Of a stretch of 64,000 nucleotides of DNA, positions 17,243 to 26,640 are shown piece after piece. The position numbers and the translations under genes were made by a program. Positions within the stretch are counted from its first letter, which is position 1, and each line of letters starts with the position of its first letter. The DNA is taken from NCBI GenBank assembly GCA_934167095.1, contig CAKPKE010000002.1, positions 75,144 to 139,143 on the forward strand, read 5' to 3'. The notes below the pieces were generated by a model, which searched no databases, was not told the origin of the DNA, and saw nothing but the letters and a program-made list of their open reading frames with translations. The DNA is from an uncultured Clostridia bacterium (lineage in GTDB: Bacteria; Bacillota; Clostridia; TANB77; CAG-508).

Positions 17243-18551
17243 TTGAGAAAAAATAATAAGAAAAAAGTAGTAATAAAAGATTACTATGCAAGCCAAGATA
17301 AAAATAGAAAAAGAGAAGTAAATAAAGTAAGAATAGGATTATGCTTAATAGCCATAATATTAATTGTATTAATATCACGGATATGCTGTAATTAATCTTC
17401 TTTCAAACCCAACAGATACATACATAGTAACCAAAGGTGAACTTTCAAAAAATGAACCAGTTACAGGATATATTGTAAGAGAAGAAACTCAAATAAAAGG
17501 TGAAAATTATAAAAACGGAATGATACGAATAAAAGAAGAGGGTGAAAAAACTTCTAAAGATAGTTCTGTTTTTAGATATTATTCATCAGGAGAAGAAGAA
17601 ATAAAGAAAAAAATTGCAGACTTAGATGTGCAAATTCAAGAAATAATGGAAAACGAAAAAACAATATATACAGGAGATATAAAATTACTAGAAAGTGAAA
17701 TTGAAAATTCAGTAGAAAACTATTATGGAGTAACATCAACACAAAAAATAAGCGAATACAAAAAAAATTTAAGCAATTATATTAGTAAAAAGGCTCAAAT
17801 ATCTGGAGAAAGAAGCCCATCAGGTTCTAATTTAAAAAAATTAATTAATGAAAAAAATAATTATGAATCAGAACTTTTAAAAAATTCAGAATATGTGTCT
17901 GCACCGATGAGTGGAATTGTTTCATATAGGGTAGATGGACTTGAAAGTGTACTTGTTCCAACAGATTTTAATAAACTAAATAAAGAATTTTTAGAAAGTT
18001 TAAATTTAAAAACAAACCAAATAATTGCTGCAAGTGATGAAATGGGAAAAATAATAAATAGTTACCATGCTTATATTGTTACGAACTCTTCATCTGATGA
18101 AACTAAAAATATAAAAGTTGGAGATACTGTACAATTAAGACTCCAAAATTCTTCAACAACAACAAAATCAAAAGTTGCAAACATTATTGAAGAAAGTGAT
18201 GGAAGTAGAACTGTTGCGTTAGAAATAGAAAAAAATGTAGAAGACTTAACAAGTTATAGGAAAATATCTTTTGAAATTGTATGGTGGAGCGAAGAGGGTT
18301 TTAAAGTTCCAAATTCAGCATTATTACAAGATAATCAAATATATTATGTTATAAGAAATAGAAATGGATATTATAATAAAATGGTTGTAAAAATATTAAA
18401 ACAAAATGACGAATTTTCCATAATTAAAGCATACAGTAATGATGAATTAAAGGAGTTAGGCTTTACAACTAAAGAAATTTATAATATGAAAACAATAAGT
18501 TTGTATGATGAAATAGTGTTAAATCCAACAGGACAAGAAGTGTTACAATAA
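17243..18551 (+). pseudogene. HlyD-like membrane-fusion protein, frameshifted in the N-terminal helix
   Basis: A TTG start at 17243 (behind TTGGAGGATT) gives a basic N terminus (RKNNKKKVVIKDYYASQDKN) and a membrane helix, then hits a stop at about 17394. The protein resumes in another frame from about 17373: YHGYAVINLLSNPTDTYIVT, then GELSKNEPVTGYIVREE, a coiled-coil hairpin (GEEEIKKKIADLDVQIQEIM) and a lipoyl/beta-barrel portion (APMSGIVSYRVDGLESVL, VGDTVQLRLQNSST). This is an HlyD-type periplasmic-adaptor architecture often found just upstream of sepF in Clostridia. A two-base loss around 17374 explains the break. About 435 residues when repaired. Confidence 0.78.
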
Positions 18552-18594
18552 TGTTACTAAAAAATTAAATTACAATTACATTGTATAAAATTGC

Positions 18595-18628
18595 TTGACA
18601 TTGTATCAAAAAAAGTGTTTACTATAAA
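18595..18628 (+). promoter_or_regulatory. Possible promoter of sepF-divIVA
   Basis: TTGACA at 18595-18600 with candidate -10 boxes TACTAT (18620-18625, spacing 19) or TATAAA (18623-18628). Spacing is longer than ideal, so the call is tentative. Confidence 0.45.
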
Positions 18629-18673
18629 TAAAGTTTTAATTTACAAAGGACGATAAATATTAGGAGGTTTATA

Positions 18674-19141
18674 ATGTCAGGAGCTATTATGAATAAAATA
18701 TGGGGAGCATTTGGAATGGATCCAGAAACAGATGACGAAGAAGAATACGAAAACGAAGAAGAAGCTGTTGAAGAAGATGATATAAAAGAAAATAAATTAT
18801 TTGGAAGAAGAAATAAGGTTGTAAATATGCCAAGTGCACAACAAATAAGAATGGTAATATCACAACCAACAACTTTTGATCAAGCTGAAGATATATGCGA
18901 CTTATTAAAAGACAAACAATCTGTAATTGTTAATCTTGAATATGTAAACAAAGATGTAGCAAGAAGAATAATAGATGTTGTAAGTGGCGCAGTTCATGCT
19001 TTAGACGGACATATTCAAAAGGTTTCAAATTCAATATTCTTAATTGCACCATTTAATTATGAAATAACAAATGAAATGGCAAGAGAAGAAATAAAAAATA
19101 AATTATCAGTTTCTTGGTTAAAAAATTCAGGAAATAATTAA
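18674..19141 (+). CDS. sepF: Cell division protein SepF
   Basis: SepF tethers FtsZ filaments to the membrane at the division septum. The 155-residue protein has the expected parts: an N-terminal amphipathic helix (MSGAIMNKIWGAFGM), an acidic linker (EEEYENEEEAVEEDD) and the globular SepF domain from about residue 62 (IRMVISQPTTFDQAEDI..IVNLEYVNKDVARRIIDVVSGAVHALDGHIQKVSNSIFLIAP, quoted in parts). ATG follows AGGAGGTTTATA. It is 22 bases ahead of divIVA, the usual neighbour. Confidence 0.95.
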   Translation: MSGAIMNKIWGAFGMDPETDDEEEYENEEEAVEEDDIKENKLFGRRNKVVNMPSAQQIRMVISQPTTFDQAEDICDLLKDKQSVIVNLEYVNKDVARRIIDVVSGAVHALDGHIQKVSNSIFLIAPFNYEITNEMAREEIKNKLSVSWLKNSGNN

Positions 19142-19163
19142 TTTGTAAAAATTGGAGGCAAAT

Positions 19164-19622
19164 ATGGTTACACCTTTAGAAATCGAAAACAAAAAATTTT
19201 CAAAGCAAATGATGAATGGATACAGTGTTGAAGAGGTAGATGACTTCTTAGATGAGATAACTGCATCATACGAAAAAATATATAAAGAAACAAATGAATA
19301 TCAAGAGAAGATTTCTGATTTAGAGAGTAAGCTTAATAAATATTCTTCAATGGAAGCAACATTAAATAATACATTAATAATGGCCCAAAGTACAGCAGAA
19401 GATGTAAAAAATGTTGCAAAGCAACAAGCAGAACAAATTATAAAAAATGCAGAAGCTGAGGCTCAAAATAATGTAAATAAGTTAGAACAACAAATTGTAA
19501 TAAAGAAAAAAGAACTAGAAGATTTACAAAAACAATTTGATGTTTATAAAGCTAAAATGGAATCATTATTAATATCTCAATTAGAATTATTAAAAGAAGT
19601 AAATAAAGATGATCAAATGTAA
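19164..19622 (+). CDS. divIVA: DivIVA domain protein
   Basis: DivIVA senses negative membrane curvature and marks poles and septa; in spore-formers it also anchors the chromosome at the pole. The protein begins MVTPLEIENKKFSKQMMNGY then SVEEVDDFLDEI, the conserved lipid-binding domain, followed by a long coiled coil (about residues 35-140). ATG 19164 is chosen because TTGGAGGC precedes it by 5 bases; the in-frame TTG at 19152 is part of that ribosome site. 152 residues. Cotranscribed with sepF and ended by a terminator. Confidence 0.93.
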   Translation: MVTPLEIENKKFSKQMMNGYSVEEVDDFLDEITASYEKIYKETNEYQEKISDLESKLNKYSSMEATLNNTLIMAQSTAEDVKNVAKQQAEQIIKNAEAEAQNNVNKLEQQIVIKKKELEDLQKQFDVYKAKMESLLISQLELLKEVNKDDQM

Positions 19623-19626
19623 AAAA

Positions 19627-19663
19627 TTAAGGTTTGAAAAATAAATTTCAAGCCTTTTTTTAC
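19627..19663 (+). terminator. Terminator of sepF-divIVA
   Basis: AAGGTTTGAAA pairs with TTTCAAGCCTT (one G-T-type mismatch) around AATAAA, followed by T7. Confidence 0.85.
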
Positions 19664-19715
19664 GCCACAAATATTACAGCACTATTAAATGTATATTACA
19701 ATTACATTATAACTC

Positions 19716-19744
19716 TTGACATTAACCAAGAAAAATATTATATA
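19716..19744 (+). promoter_or_regulatory. Promoter of rsmD
   Basis: TTGACA (19716-19721), a 17-bp spacer and TATATT (19739-19744). Confidence 0.75.
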
Positions 19745-19785
19745 TTATAATATAAAATAGAAATTTAAAATTTTTGGAGGAATTT

Positions 19786-20349
19786 GTGAGAGTAATAAGT
19801 GGCAAAGCAAGAGGAACAGTTTTACACTCGATAGAAGATATAAACACAAGACCAACATTAGACAGAGTAAAAGAGTCACTATTTAATATTCTACAAATGG
19901 AAATAGAAGAAAAAGTTATACTTGATTTATTTGCTGGAAGTGGACAAATTGCAATCGAATTTTTAAGTAGAGGCGCAAAAATGGCATATTTATGTGATAC
20001 ATCAAAAGATGCAGTAAATATGATAAATCAAAACCTAGCAAAAACAAAACTAACTGACAAAACAGTAGTCTATAATGAAGATTATATTGAAGTATTAAAA
20101 AAGTTAGAAAGTCAAAACAAAAAAATTGATATTATTTTTATAGACCCTCCATATAAAAAGGATTTAGCAGTAAATGCAGTAGAAGAAATTTTTAAAAGAA
20201 ATTTACTTGCAAACTCAGGAAAAATAATAATAGAAACAGATGAACCAAAAAGAGATATAGATGAATTAGAAAAAATAGGGATTAAAGAAAAAATTTACGA
20301 TATTAGAAAATATGGAAGAGCATCATTAATCTTTATACAAAATGCATAA
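19786..20349 (+). CDS. rsmD: 16S rRNA (guanine966-N2)-methyltransferase RsmD
   Basis: RsmD methylates G966 of 16S rRNA during 30S assembly. The family signature MRVISGKARG starts at GTG 19786, which sits 5 bases after TTGGAGGA; the earlier in-frame TTG (19774) is part of the ribosome site. The SAM-binding motif is VILDLFAGSGQIAIEFLSRG (about residues 43-62) and the catalytic motif is FIDPPY (about 121-126). 187 residues, the usual length. In many Firmicutes coaD follows directly; here a coiled-coil protein does. Confidence 0.93.
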   Translation: MRVISGKARGTVLHSIEDINTRPTLDRVKESLFNILQMEIEEKVILDLFAGSGQIAIEFLSRGAKMAYLCDTSKDAVNMINQNLAKTKLTDKTVVYNEDYIEVLKKLESQNKKIDIIFIDPPYKKDLAVNAVEEIFKRNLLANSGKIIIETDEPKRDIDELEKIGIKEKIYDIRKYGRASLIFIQNA

Positions 20350-20401
20350 TGCATAACAGGAAAGGAGAAAATGCTACAATTTTTGTAACATTACAAAGAA
20401 A

Positions 20402-20839
20402 ATGGAAATTTTTACATTATTAGAAACAATTGAGGACATGCTAGAAAATAGCAAAGAATTACCATTTGTACATAAAGCTGTAATTGATAAAGAAGAAGTT
20501 TTAGAAATAATAAAAGAGATTAGATTAAAATTGCCAGAGGAATTAAAACAAGCCAAGGTAATAAAAGAAGAGCATGACAGAATAATTGCAAAGGCAAACG
20601 AAGAAGCTGACCAAATTGTAAAAGAAGCTGAAAATAGAATAATATCAATGATTGATGAACATGAAATAACTAAAAAGGCTTATGAGCAAAAGAATAAAAT
20701 TATAGAAAATGCAAATGAAATGGCAAGAGAAATTTCAAATGGAACAAAGGCGTATGCTGATAGTATATTAGCTGGAATTCAAGTGACTCTAGAAGATGCA
20801 TTAAAAACAATAGAAAATAACAGAAAGGAAGTAAAATAA
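20402..20839 (+). CDS. Coiled-coil protein (V-ATPase/ATP synthase b-subunit-like)
   Basis: A 145-residue protein made almost wholly of charged helices, resembling the stalk helices of ATP synthase b subunits in composition (KEEHDRIIAKANEEADQIVKEA) but without a membrane anchor. It begins with a conserved EIFTLLETIEDMLENSKELP segment. Clostridia commonly carry such a gene after rsmD. The ATG at 20402 has only a weak ribosome site; a strong AAAGGAG box (20362-20368) instead serves a five-codon frame at 20371-20388, suggesting coupling. Function unknown. Confidence 0.72.
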   Translation: MEIFTLLETIEDMLENSKELPFVHKAVIDKEEVLEIIKEIRLKLPEELKQAKVIKEEHDRIIAKANEEADQIVKEAENRIISMIDEHEITKKAYEQKNKIIENANEMAREISNGTKAYADSILAGIQVTLEDALKTIENNRKEVK

Positions 20840-20926
20840 AAAATTTTACTTCTTTTTATATACATTTTAGAATTTTTGTTATACAATATAAATGGAAAAA
20901 AGCAAATGAAACGGAGGAAATGCACA

Positions 20927-23386
20927 ATGGCAAAAAGAGGTAGAAAAAAGAAGAAAGCAATAAATAAAGTAAATCAAAATGTAGTAGTTGCTATAATGAT
21001 AATTGCAAGCATATTACTTACAATTTTAATATATACAGAATCTGGAACAATAGGAAAGGCATTAAGTCCATTTCTAGGTGGTATAATGGGATATATAAAG
21101 TACATACTTCCAATAGGAGTATTTATAATGGCTTTATATATTGCATATCAAGGTGAAAATACTTGGAGCAAAAAAATAATTCAGTTTTCAGCAATGCTAT
21201 TGTGCATATCAGTAATAATAAATGTTGTAGCAATAGCTAATGGCGATATAACAGTTCTTGGAAGAGATTTTAAAAACATAGTTAATCAATTTTATGATTT
21301 AGGTTCAAATGGTGAAGGTGGAGGAGCTGTTGGAGCAGTTATTACAATTCCACTTATAAATTTACTTGGAAAAGCAGGAACTATAGTATTTGCAGTAGGT
21401 GTAATTATTGCACTTTGCGTTTCAATGTTTGGAATTGATTTGGTAAATAGAATTTCAGAAGCAATAGAAGAAGCAGAAGAAAGAAAGTTAAAAAAGCAAG
21501 AAGCAAAACAACAAGAAAGAGAAGAAATAGCAAAGACAAGAGCTTCTTCAAGAAACAACCAAGAAGAGAAAATAATCGGAATAGATATTGGCGATGAACA
21601 TAAAGAAACAGCAAAAGAAAGAAGATTAAGAGAAAAACAAGAACAAGAAAAGGCTGCATCTGATGTAGAACAGTTGCAAATCAGATTAAATGGAAAGGAA
21701 CCAGAAAAAAGTAAATTATTTAATTTTGATGTAAGTTCTAAAGGATTAAAGAAGAAAAAAACAGATTTAATCGAAGAACCAGTTGGAGTTGATGAACCGC
21801 AAGATCCAAGCTTTATAGAAGCACCATTGTTTAAAAAAGAACAAGAACAAAAAGAAGAAAAAGTAAAAGAAGTATTACAACTTCAACATACAATGGCTAT
21901 AGAAGATGAAAATTATGAATTTCCACCTATTAACTTATTAAGCGAAGCAAGAAAAAAGCCAGTTAGAGGAAATAGAGCTTTAGCTGATACTGCATCAAAA
22001 TTACAAAAAACATTATATAGTTTTGGCGTATCTGCAAAGGTTGAAAATGTATCTGTTGGCCCTGCAATTACAAGATATGAGCTTAAACCAGCAGAAGGAG
22101 TAAGAGTTAGTAAAATTGCTAATTTAGCTGATGATATTGCATTAAATTTGGCTGCTAAAACAATAAGAATTGAAGCTCCAATTCCTGGAAAACAAGCAGT
22201 AGGAATTGAAGTTCCAAATGAAGAAAGTGAAATTGTACACATTAGGGAAATCCTAGAAACCGATACATTTAAACAGCATAAATCAAAGCTTGCATTTGCA
22301 CTTGGAAAAGATGTATCTGGTGGAGAGGTAGTTGCAGATATTGCAAAAATGCCTCACGTATTAATTGCCGGAGCTACTGGTTCTGGTAAGTCAGTTTGTA
22401 TTAATACTTTAATATCAAGTATTATTTACAAAGCAAAACCAAATGAAGCAAAATTAATAATGATAGACCCTAAAATAGTAGAGTTATCAGTATATAATGG
22501 AATTCCACACTTGTTAATTCCAGTTGTAACAGACCCTAAAAAAGCGGCAGGAGCATTGGCTTGGGCTGTACAAGAAATGGAAAATAGATATTCAATGTTT
22601 GCATCAAAAGGTGTAAGAGATTTAAAAGGATACAACGAAGCTATTGCAAATGAAGATAATTTTGGAAAGCTTCCTCATATAGTAATAATCATAGACGAGC
22701 TTGCAGATTTAATGATGGTTGCAAAAGGCGAAGTTGAAGATGCAATTTGTAGACTAGCACAAAAAGCAAGAGCTGCTGGAATGCATTTAGTAATTGCAAC
22801 ACAAAGACCATCTGTTGATGTAATCACAGGTTTAATTAAAGCAAATATTCCATCAAGAATTGCATTTGCAGTTTCTTCACAAGTGGATTCAAGAACAATA
22901 TTAGACCAAGTTGGAGCCGAAAAGCTTTTAGGAAAAGGTGATATGCTATTCTTCCCAACAGGGGCACCAAAACCTGTAAGAATTCAAGGTGCATTTATTG
23001 ATGATAAGGAAGTTGAAAAAATAGTAGATTTCTTAAAATCAAATACAAACGGTGAAGCAAGCTATAGAGATGACATCACAGAATATATTGAAAAAGCAAA
23101 TTCAACAGATAAAGAACTTGCTGAAATGCAAGATGGAGATGATGATGAAGCAGATCCACTTTTAAATGAAGCAATTCAAACAGTAGTAGAAACAGGACAA
23201 GCATCTACCTCGTTTATACAAAGAAGATTTAAAGTAGGCTATGCAAGAGCTGGTAGAATTATAGACCAAATGGAAGAAAGAGGTATAATTTCAGGATATC
23301 AAGGAAGTAAACCACGAGAAGTTTTAATGAGTAAAGAGCGTTGGGAAGAGCTAAATTCTGCACCACAAACAGATGAAAATAACTAA
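20927..23386 (+). CDS. DNA translocase FtsK/SpoIIIE
   Basis: Septum-localised ATPase that pumps chromosome DNA through the closing division or sporulation septum. Four N-terminal membrane helices (about residues 18-170) are followed by a Glu/Lys/Gln-rich linker and the RecA-like motor with Walker A GATGSGKSV (about residue 482) and Walker B IIIDELADLM. A winged-helix gamma domain ends the protein (TSFIQRRFKVGYARAGRIID), which reads DNA polarity sequences. ATG 20927 is preferred because CGGAGGA lies 9 bases upstream; in-frame ATGs further upstream lack it. 819 residues. Confidence 0.93.
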   Translation: MAKRGRKKKKAINKVNQNVVVAIMIIASILLTILIYTESGTIGKALSPFLGGIMGYIKYILPIGVFIMALYIAYQGENTWSKKIIQFSAMLLCISVIINVVAIANGDITVLGRDFKNIVNQFYDLGSNGEGGGAVGAVITIPLINLLGKAGTIVFAVGVIIALCVSMFGIDLVNRISEAIEEAEERKLKKQEAKQQEREEIAKTRASSRNNQEEKIIGIDIGDEHKETAKERRLREKQEQEKAASDVEQLQIRLNGKEPEKSKLFNFDVSSKGLKKKKTDLIEEPVGVDEPQDPSFIEAPLFKKEQEQKEEKVKEVLQLQHTMAIEDENYEFPPINLLSEARKKPVRGNRALADTASKLQKTLYSFGVSAKVENVSVGPAITRYELKPAEGVRVSKIANLADDIALNLAAKTIRIEAPIPGKQAVGIEVPNEESEIVHIREILETDTFKQHKSKLAFALGKDVSGGEVVADIAKMPHVLIAGATGSGKSVCINTLISSIIYKAKPNEAKLIMIDPKIVELSVYNGIPHLLIPVVTDPKKAAGALAWAVQEMENRYSMFASKGVRDLKGYNEAIANEDNFGKLPHIVIIIDELADLMMVAKGEVEDAICRLAQKARAAGMHLVIATQRPSVDVITGLIKANIPSRIAFAVSSQVDSRTILDQVGAEKLLGKGDMLFFPTGAPKPVRIQGAFIDDKEVEKIVDFLKSNTNGEASYRDDITEYIEKANSTDKELAEMQDGDDDEADPLLNEAIQTVVETGQASTSFIQRRFKVGYARAGRIIDQMEERGIISGYQGSKPREVLMSKERWEELNSAPQTDENN

Positions 23387-23407
23387 TAAAGGAAGGTTAA
23401 AAGTTAA

Positions 23408-24952
23408 ATGAAAATCAAAATGTCTTCAAAAATAAAACAAGTTAATTTTAATAGTAAACTAGAAGAAATTTTAGAGAAAAAAGATTTTGATGTAACTGTA
23501 AAAAATCTTCTACTTAGTATGCTTTATAAAATAGAAAATTCATATAAAGATTATAGTAAAGTAAAAGTAAATATAAAAAATAAAGACGAAAAAATCACAG
23601 AAGTATTACATATAATTAGTGAATACTGTGATAAAATTGAACTTGTCACACCTAAAACTGTGGCAAGTAAAGTCTTAGAAGAAGAAAATAAAAAATGTAT
23701 AATTGATATAAAAAAAGGCTATATAAAAACTTATGCAAATGAGCAAAGCATGCTGTATTCATTGTATATAATGCAAAGCAAAGTAAAAAGATATAAAGAA
23801 ACTTTTAAAAATGATGAAGAAAAAAATTTAGTAGAATTTTATGAAAAAGCTTATGCAAATAGTGAATGTGAAGTAATTCGAGATTTTGATGGCTGGTCAT
23901 GGAATGTTAATATGCAAAATAATCTAGAAATTGCATATAACTTAATATACCAGTTGCTAGTTTTAGTATGTGGATTAGATAATGTACCAAAAATAATTAA
24001 AAAAGATAAAAAATATATAGAAAGCCTAGATGAAAAAGATAAAAAAATCTTAGAGCAATTATATTTACTAATAGAAACTTATGTGGCACTAAACGATATG
24101 GAAGCATATAAAAAAATAGCAGATAAAGTTGCTGAAAGAAAAGTGTATTTAGGACTAGTTTGTGATAAAGATAAATTTATAGAATATGTAACTGAAAATA
24201 AGAAAAATCTTAATAAAGAAATTGGAAAAATTGATGAAATTACAAATGATGAAAAACGCTTAAGAGATGAGTATTTTGAAAGAAATTCAAAGTTAAAAGA
24301 TGAAGATAAAATCTTTAGTATAAGCTGTTTTGAGGATCTTCTTATGGAGCAAAGAGAAAAAATGGTTGAAGAAATAAAATTGCAAAATAAAAGCCTTACT
24401 CCAAAAGAATATGTAAAACTAAAAGAAAACACAAAAAAAGAATGTGAATTTTATGATAAATTGCTTCAAAATATTGAAAGAACAGATGTAAGAAATAAAA
24501 CAATAGCAAGTATTCAAAAAATGATATTAGAAAGATTTTCTTATAGAGCGTTAAAAGAAGAAAAAGAGTCGATTAAAAATACAATATGCGAGCTAAGGTA
24601 TTACTTACTTTTACAAATAAATAACCGCGAAAAAGTCGCTGATATTTCTGAAATAGCAGAAAACATAAAAAATACAATAAATACTGTAATTGATATTGCA
24701 ATAGACAAGCAAGTTTTAACTAATATATCAGACAGTACAAGCATTTGTTATGATATTTTAGGTTTTATTTTTGAAAGCAGAAATATAGACTTAGAAGATC
24801 TATCTGTAAAACTTGAAAATAAGAAAGATGAAAATGTTATTTTAGTAAATATCTTTGACGAAAAAGAAGTTGAAAAAACATTAACAATAAATGAACAAAA
24901 AATAACATTAATAAATATAAAAATGAATAAAAGGATAAAAATATTTTGCTAA
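23408..24952 (+). CDS. Uncharacterised helical protein
   Basis: I do not recognise a family for this 514-residue protein. It is lysine/glutamate-rich, almost entirely helical by inspection, with no signal peptide or membrane segment. A short conserved-looking motif, RDFDGWSWNV, lies about residue 158-167, and a coiled-coil stretch spans about 270-380. The start ATG follows GGAAGGTTAAAAGTTAA. It lies 22 bases behind the spoIIIE-type gene and 26 ahead of the beta-CASP nuclease gene, so it is probably cotranscribed with both. Confidence 0.65.
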   Translation: MKIKMSSKIKQVNFNSKLEEILEKKDFDVTVKNLLLSMLYKIENSYKDYSKVKVNIKNKDEKITEVLHIISEYCDKIELVTPKTVASKVLEEENKKCIIDIKKGYIKTYANEQSMLYSLYIMQSKVKRYKETFKNDEEKNLVEFYEKAYANSECEVIRDFDGWSWNVNMQNNLEIAYNLIYQLLVLVCGLDNVPKIIKKDKKYIESLDEKDKKILEQLYLLIETYVALNDMEAYKKIADKVAERKVYLGLVCDKDKFIEYVTENKKNLNKEIGKIDEITNDEKRLRDEYFERNSKLKDEDKIFSISCFEDLLMEQREKMVEEIKLQNKSLTPKEYVKLKENTKKECEFYDKLLQNIERTDVRNKTIASIQKMILERFSYRALKEEKESIKNTICELRYYLLLQINNREKVADISEIAENIKNTINTVIDIAIDKQVLTNISDSTSICYDILGFIFESRNIDLEDLSVKLENKKDENVILVNIFDEKEVEKTLTINEQKITLINIKMNKRIKIFC

Positions 24953-24977
24953 ATGCAAAATGGAGGGAGAATAACTA

Positions 24978-26630
24978 ATGAATATAAGCTTTTTAGGAGC
25001 TGCAAAAACAGTAACAGGCTCTAACTTTTTAGTAGAGGCTGCTGGAAAAAAATTTTTGGTAGACTGTGGAATGTACCAAGGAAAAATACAAGACGAACTA
25101 GAAAACGAAGAACCTTTTTTATATGATCCAAAAGAAATTGATTTTATGCTTTTAACACATGCACATATTGACCACTCAGGAAGAATTCCAAAACTTTATA
25201 ATGAAGGCTTTAGAGGAAAAATATATGCAACAAAAGCAACTTGTGAATTATGTGGAATAATGCTTCCTGATAGTGGACATATACAAGAACAAGAAAACGA
25301 ATGGAAGAACAAAAAAAGATTAAGAAAAGGCGAAAAAACAAGACCACCACTATATACAGCAGAAGATGCAACAAAATGTTTGGAGGTATTTGAGCCTGTA
25401 AAATATGATGAAATAATAGATATTGATGAGCATATTCATGTAAGATTTAACGATGCAGGACACATGCTTGGTTCTGCAACTATTGAAGTTTGGGTAGAAG
25501 AAGAAGACAAAACGACAAAAACTGTATTTTCAGGAGATTTGGGAAATAATGATATTCCACTTTTATCTGAACCGACAATGATTGAAGATGCAGATTATTT
25601 AGTAATGGAATCTACTTATGGAGATAGACTTCATGTAAGAACCCAAAATAAAGCAGAAGAATTTTTGAAGATTGTTTCAGAAACTTTAAATAATGGTGGA
25701 ACTGTTGTAATACCATCATTTGCAGTAGGTAGAACTCAAGAAATTCTTTACGAAATTAACTTAATAAAAGAAGAAAAAATGAAAGATCCTATATTTGCAA
25801 ATGAATATAAAACATTAATGAAAACACCAGTATATGTAGATAGTCCACTTGCAATTTCTGCAACAGAAATATTCAAGAAAAATGAAGATTTATTTGATTA
25901 TGAAACACAAGAAATAATTGAGCGAGGAGATAATCCACTTGAATTTCCAGGCCTTCAATTTACAAAAACTGCAGATGAATCAAAGGCTTTAAATGAAATG
26001 GATACACCTTCAATAATAATATCAGCAAGTGGTATGTGCGAAGTTGGAAGAATAAAACATCATTTAAAACATAATATTTGGAACCCAAAATCAACAATAT
26101 TATTTGTTGGATACCAAGCTCCAGGAACCTTAGGAAGAACAATAGTAGATGGTGCTAAAAAGGTAAAAATATTTGGCGAAGAATTTAATGTTAAAGCAAG
26201 AATTGAATATTTGGAAGGATATTCAGGACATGCTGACCAAGAATGGTTATTAAACTTTGTATATTCTTTTATAAAAAAGCCAAAGCATATTTTCTTAGTA
26301 CATGGTGAACCAGAAAGTCAGTTAGTATTAAAAAGTAAAATTGTTGAAAGCACAGGAATAGGAGTTACAATACCAAGTTACGGAGAATGTTATACATTAG
26401 ATGATAGCTTAAAGGTTGAAGAAAAATATAAAGATACAGTTCAAGAAAAATATCTAAGATTAGAGCTTCTTGATAGATTGCAAACACTTCAAGAAGAAGT
26501 TGAAGATATGAAAAGTATTGTAAAAGATGAGTTCTTAGACAAAGAAACAGATGATAATGAACTAGAAAAATTAAATGCACGTGTAAAAGAACTAGAACAG
26601 AAAATAGTTGAAATTATAGAAAATAAGTAG
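24978..26630 (+). CDS. Metallo-beta-lactamase/beta-CASP RNA-processing type hydrolase
   Basis: A 550-residue CPSF-like nuclease. The metallo-beta-lactamase core shows LLTHAHIDHSGRIP (HxHxDH, about residues 54-67), the later metal ligands in NDAGHMLGSATIEV and FSGDLGNNDIPLL, and the beta-CASP insert with SASGMCEVGRIKHHLKH. The RMMBL end has GYSGHADQEWLL and LVHGEPES. This family acts on RNA 3' ends or as an RNase. A C-terminal acidic coiled-coil tail of about 50 residues is extra. ATG follows GGAGGGAGAATA. 10 bases ahead of the GH15 gene. Confidence 0.88.
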   Translation: MNISFLGAAKTVTGSNFLVEAAGKKFLVDCGMYQGKIQDELENEEPFLYDPKEIDFMLLTHAHIDHSGRIPKLYNEGFRGKIYATKATCELCGIMLPDSGHIQEQENEWKNKKRLRKGEKTRPPLYTAEDATKCLEVFEPVKYDEIIDIDEHIHVRFNDAGHMLGSATIEVWVEEEDKTTKTVFSGDLGNNDIPLLSEPTMIEDADYLVMESTYGDRLHVRTQNKAEEFLKIVSETLNNGGTVVIPSFAVGRTQEILYEINLIKEEKMKDPIFANEYKTLMKTPVYVDSPLAISATEIFKKNEDLFDYETQEIIERGDNPLEFPGLQFTKTADESKALNEMDTPSIIISASGMCEVGRIKHHLKHNIWNPKSTILFVGYQAPGTLGRTIVDGAKKVKIFGEEFNVKARIEYLEGYSGHADQEWLLNFVYSFIKKPKHIFLVHGEPESQLVLKSKIVESTGIGVTIPSYGECYTLDDSLKVEEKYKDTVQEKYLRLELLDRLQTLQEEVEDMKSIVKDEFLDKETDDNELEKLNARVKELEQKIVEIIENK

Positions 26631-26640
26631 GAGAAAACTA

